Shown: piece after piece, positions 60,730 through 62,832 of the stretch
Layout of the letters: each line of letters begins with the position of its first letter
Numbering within the stretch: the first letter of the stretch is position 1
NCBI GenBank assembly: GCA_900617975.1
Contig: UZAE01012084.1
Span: forward strand, 1-62,832
From: Rodentolepis nana
Taxonomy: Eukaryota > Platyhelminthes > Cestoda > Cyclophyllidea > Hymenolepididae
Reading direction: 5' to 3'
Length of the DNA: 62,832 nucleotides
Notes under the pieces: model-generated
Database searches by the model: none
Seen by the model: the letters and a program-made list of their open reading frames with translations, nothing else
Told to the model about the DNA's origin: nothing
Translations under genes and position numbers: made by a program

Positions 60730-62168
60730 GTCTTCTCGGTTCATCTCCATTGATCAAGACAGATAAGCTGATAATGAAATCGTCGTTCGTCTTTCGTTCT
60801 CTAGGCAAGTAAAGAATAATTATTAGAAAATGGCGAGAAATTTGTGAGTGTTAATCAGGGGTCAAGGGATTTTGTTTGGGGAATGAATATGTCCGAGGTA
60901 GGTATGATTAATGAAAATTAGTTTCTCAAATCGTGTCAATGCCTCCAACATTTCAGTAATATTCAATCTTTCTTGTCAAAATGATTGTATTAGTTCAATC
61001 TATCTTAAAGTCTTTTTAAGGATCTTTAGACTAATAAAGGACGTTTGCCCTGAAAGACTCTCCTTAATGAATCAATATGATATTATGAGTCTCGAATAAT
61101 TTGAGAAATTCCTTTTAATCCAACTAGGCTCATTTTCTCAGACCTAAGTTCATTTTGAAATAGTGTTTTAGGAGTGTCGAAATATCGAAATCCGATTATA
61201 TAACTATTGATTTTATTTAAGTTCTTGTGATTGGTTTGGTCCAGATACATGAAATTTGTGACAATTTTCATTTTAATGAAGGCACTTTTACTATTTTTTC
61301 CCTATTATCTAGCATATTTATCTTATTTTATTATATCAGAAATTTAATATGTGGTGTGATGGTGTGGCTACTTAAATTTTGAAATTTAATGATTAATCAT
61401 TTATCAAATAAATGCACGAAAAAAATATGTCCGCAGCCGACAATCGTTGATAAGGCAAAATATCCTTTGATTAAAATGAAATATTCGTTTGAATTAAAAG
61501 GTGCCTTGAGGTTTATCCCGTTTGCATACCTAACCAATGGCCCGCATATATACTTATTTCGTTTCATGTTGACATTTCTGTCTGATATGAAGCCTTGGGA
61601 ATGATTTGTTCGTTTAGGGGATCTATGACGCAGACTAAGTTTAAGTGATAACAATTAAGACATTCAGGGCGGGCCTTTTGGTCTAAATTGTATGCCGACT
61701 GGATAATTCTCTTTATGCGTCATATATTGGGACATTTGCGCCCTTAATTTGAAAGACATCTGATTAAAAGGGGGAAAGCCTAGGAGATAAAAAAGTCCTC
61801 CAACTTGTCATTCAATGATAGAAATCATTGACTCACGCAAACAAGTCCCTTTTGCCCTAAAACAGACATCATCGTCTTGTGACGAAGGCAAAATCTAAAA
61901 ATCCCCGAAATAAACCCAGTGGAAAACGACAAATTTGGCCCCAGTAAGGTGTGAGTTGATTGGAGTAAACTTTTCTAGTACTTTTGAATCAAGCTTCAAT
62001 ATTGGGATACGCAAAAAGATAAGTTCTTTTGATATGTAGGACTATGAAACCGCAAAAAATGTTTTTGTTAAATTGTGAAGCATTTGTGGCTTATTTTACG
62101 GAACACTCATTGACAAATCGGAGCAAGTTAACTTGGAATAGGGATAAATAGAGGAACAATCTGAAGAT

Positions 62169-62491
62169 TTATTTATTTCAAATGGCAGCCGTTTTGATAG
62201 CTATCATTAGCCATTTAGCTGACTTCGGGCTTCACAGAAGGAAGGTTCACCAAAGTAGAAGAAAGTCGAGGGGTGGGGAACAGAAGAGCGATTCACAAAT
62301 ATAAAAGAGGCAGACAGACACAAAGGTAGAGAAAAAAGGAAGATGAGTACTGTGGAAGGGTTCGAATATGACAAGCAGTCGGGCCATGGTAGTTTGAAGT
62401 CAGAAGTCAAATACCGGTTTATAGACTTTTTGCCGGATGAGTATACGTTGCCTAGGGTGCACCACGTGGAGGTAAGTCTATCGCACACCCC
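62169..62491 (-). mobile_element. SINE-like element, full length, 13-bp TSD
   Basis: Complete minus-strand copy of 323 bp. The direct repeat ACAATCTGAAGAT is exact at 62156-62168 and 62492-62504. The head (5' end) is at 62491 and the tail, which reads ATTTATTTCAAATGGC on plus, begins at 62169. Its tail has the CATTTGAAATAAAT variant shared with the LINE. Confidence 0.93.
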
Positions 62492-62504
62492 ACAATCTGA
62501 AGAT

Positions 62505-62832
62505 GGAATAAGCACTACAAATTTCAACATTTGGTGAGTCCTTTCTTTGCCCATAAGAGAAAGTCTTGTGGAAGACGAATTTCATTACCTAACATTCAAC
62601 ATCCAGTATACTATTATACTTAAATCAAACTGTGTACTAGTCTCTCATGGCATCGTGGACTTCAGGTTTCATCAGGTCGAATTATTCCTGTAACTCAAAG
62701 GAAACATATTCAGGATTGAAAACTTTCATTTTCCTATAATTTCGCCTCAATAATCAAAGCCGCATAGGTAGTTATGAATATGCTTTTCTATTTGATCCCT
62801 CTTTGCTCCACAGCCCCACTCCCCACCCCCCC
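62505..62832. other. Intergenic DNA at the window edge
   Basis: Nothing recognised; the last bases are a C-rich tract. Confidence 0.5.

Larger units (their letters stand above)
56311..62168. other. Intergenic DNA upstream of CFAP61, no gene seen
   Basis: No exon or RNA gene recognised; the longest frames are under 85 codons. The part next to 56310 should hold the CFAP61 promoter. On the minus strand TTCATATCAG lies four bases before the CFAP61 ATG and could be a splice acceptor. Microsatellites at 59713-59742 and 60689-60726 are listed separately. Confidence 0.55.

Overview
The window looks like nuclear DNA of an invertebrate animal, most likely a parasitic flatworm (Platyhelminthes). It is AT-rich, protein genes have spliceosomal introns, two genes carry many introns of only 31-39 nt (a short-intron class known in flatworms) while others have multi-kb introns, and dispersed retroelements are common. 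The phylum is an inference; no species can be named from sequence alone. The standard genetic code fits every exon.

Layout. 1-13,100 is intergenic, with one full SINE-like copy (6605-6931), a 47-bp stub of a LINE tail (about 7398-7444) and half of a dispersed 145-bp duplication (3828-3971). Four complete protein genes follow, assembled here exon by exon with matching phases throughout: ATXN2 (ataxin-2; minus, 15375 to 13101, 7 exons, 690 aa), RABGGTA (Rab geranylgeranyltransferase alpha; plus, 17165-18985, one exon, 606 aa), POLK (translesion DNA polymerase kappa; plus, 19579 to 40439, 12 exons, 688 aa) and CFAP61 (axonemal protein; minus, 56310 to 40713, 23 exons, 1258 aa). ATXN2 and RABGGTA are head to head. 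RABGGTA and POLK are in tandem about 0.6 kb apart. POLK and CFAP61 are tail to tail with 273 bp between stop codons. 56,311-62,832 is intergenic with one SINE-like copy at 62,169-62,491. The four genes do not form one pathway: RNA metabolism, Rab prenylation, DNA damage tolerance and cilia.

Mobile DNA. A roughly 325-340 bp SINE-like family occurs in at least nine copies, several with exact 8-15 bp target-site duplications. Its 3' tail closely resembles the 3' end of a 5'-truncated non-LTR retrotransposon (RT + RNase H + Cys/His end, 45,009-46,617), which sits with its own 11-bp duplication inside one of the SINE copies. This is the signature of a SINE that borrows the LINE's 3' recognition tail. 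The composite locus 44,759-47,096 also carries a 145-bp segment matching 3828-3971 and a second SINE body inside one outer target-site duplication, suggesting 3' transduction. The family carries a perfect antisense 5' splice-site motif and forms inverted pairs around POLK exons.

The most notable points are the SINE/LINE tail sharing with the nested composite, the micro-intron architecture, and strong splice acceptors just upstream of start codons that hint at spliced-leader trans-splicing and a possible RABGGTA-POLK operon. Two assembly gaps (31130-31171, 41172-41528) and many long G/C homopolymers limit local accuracy.
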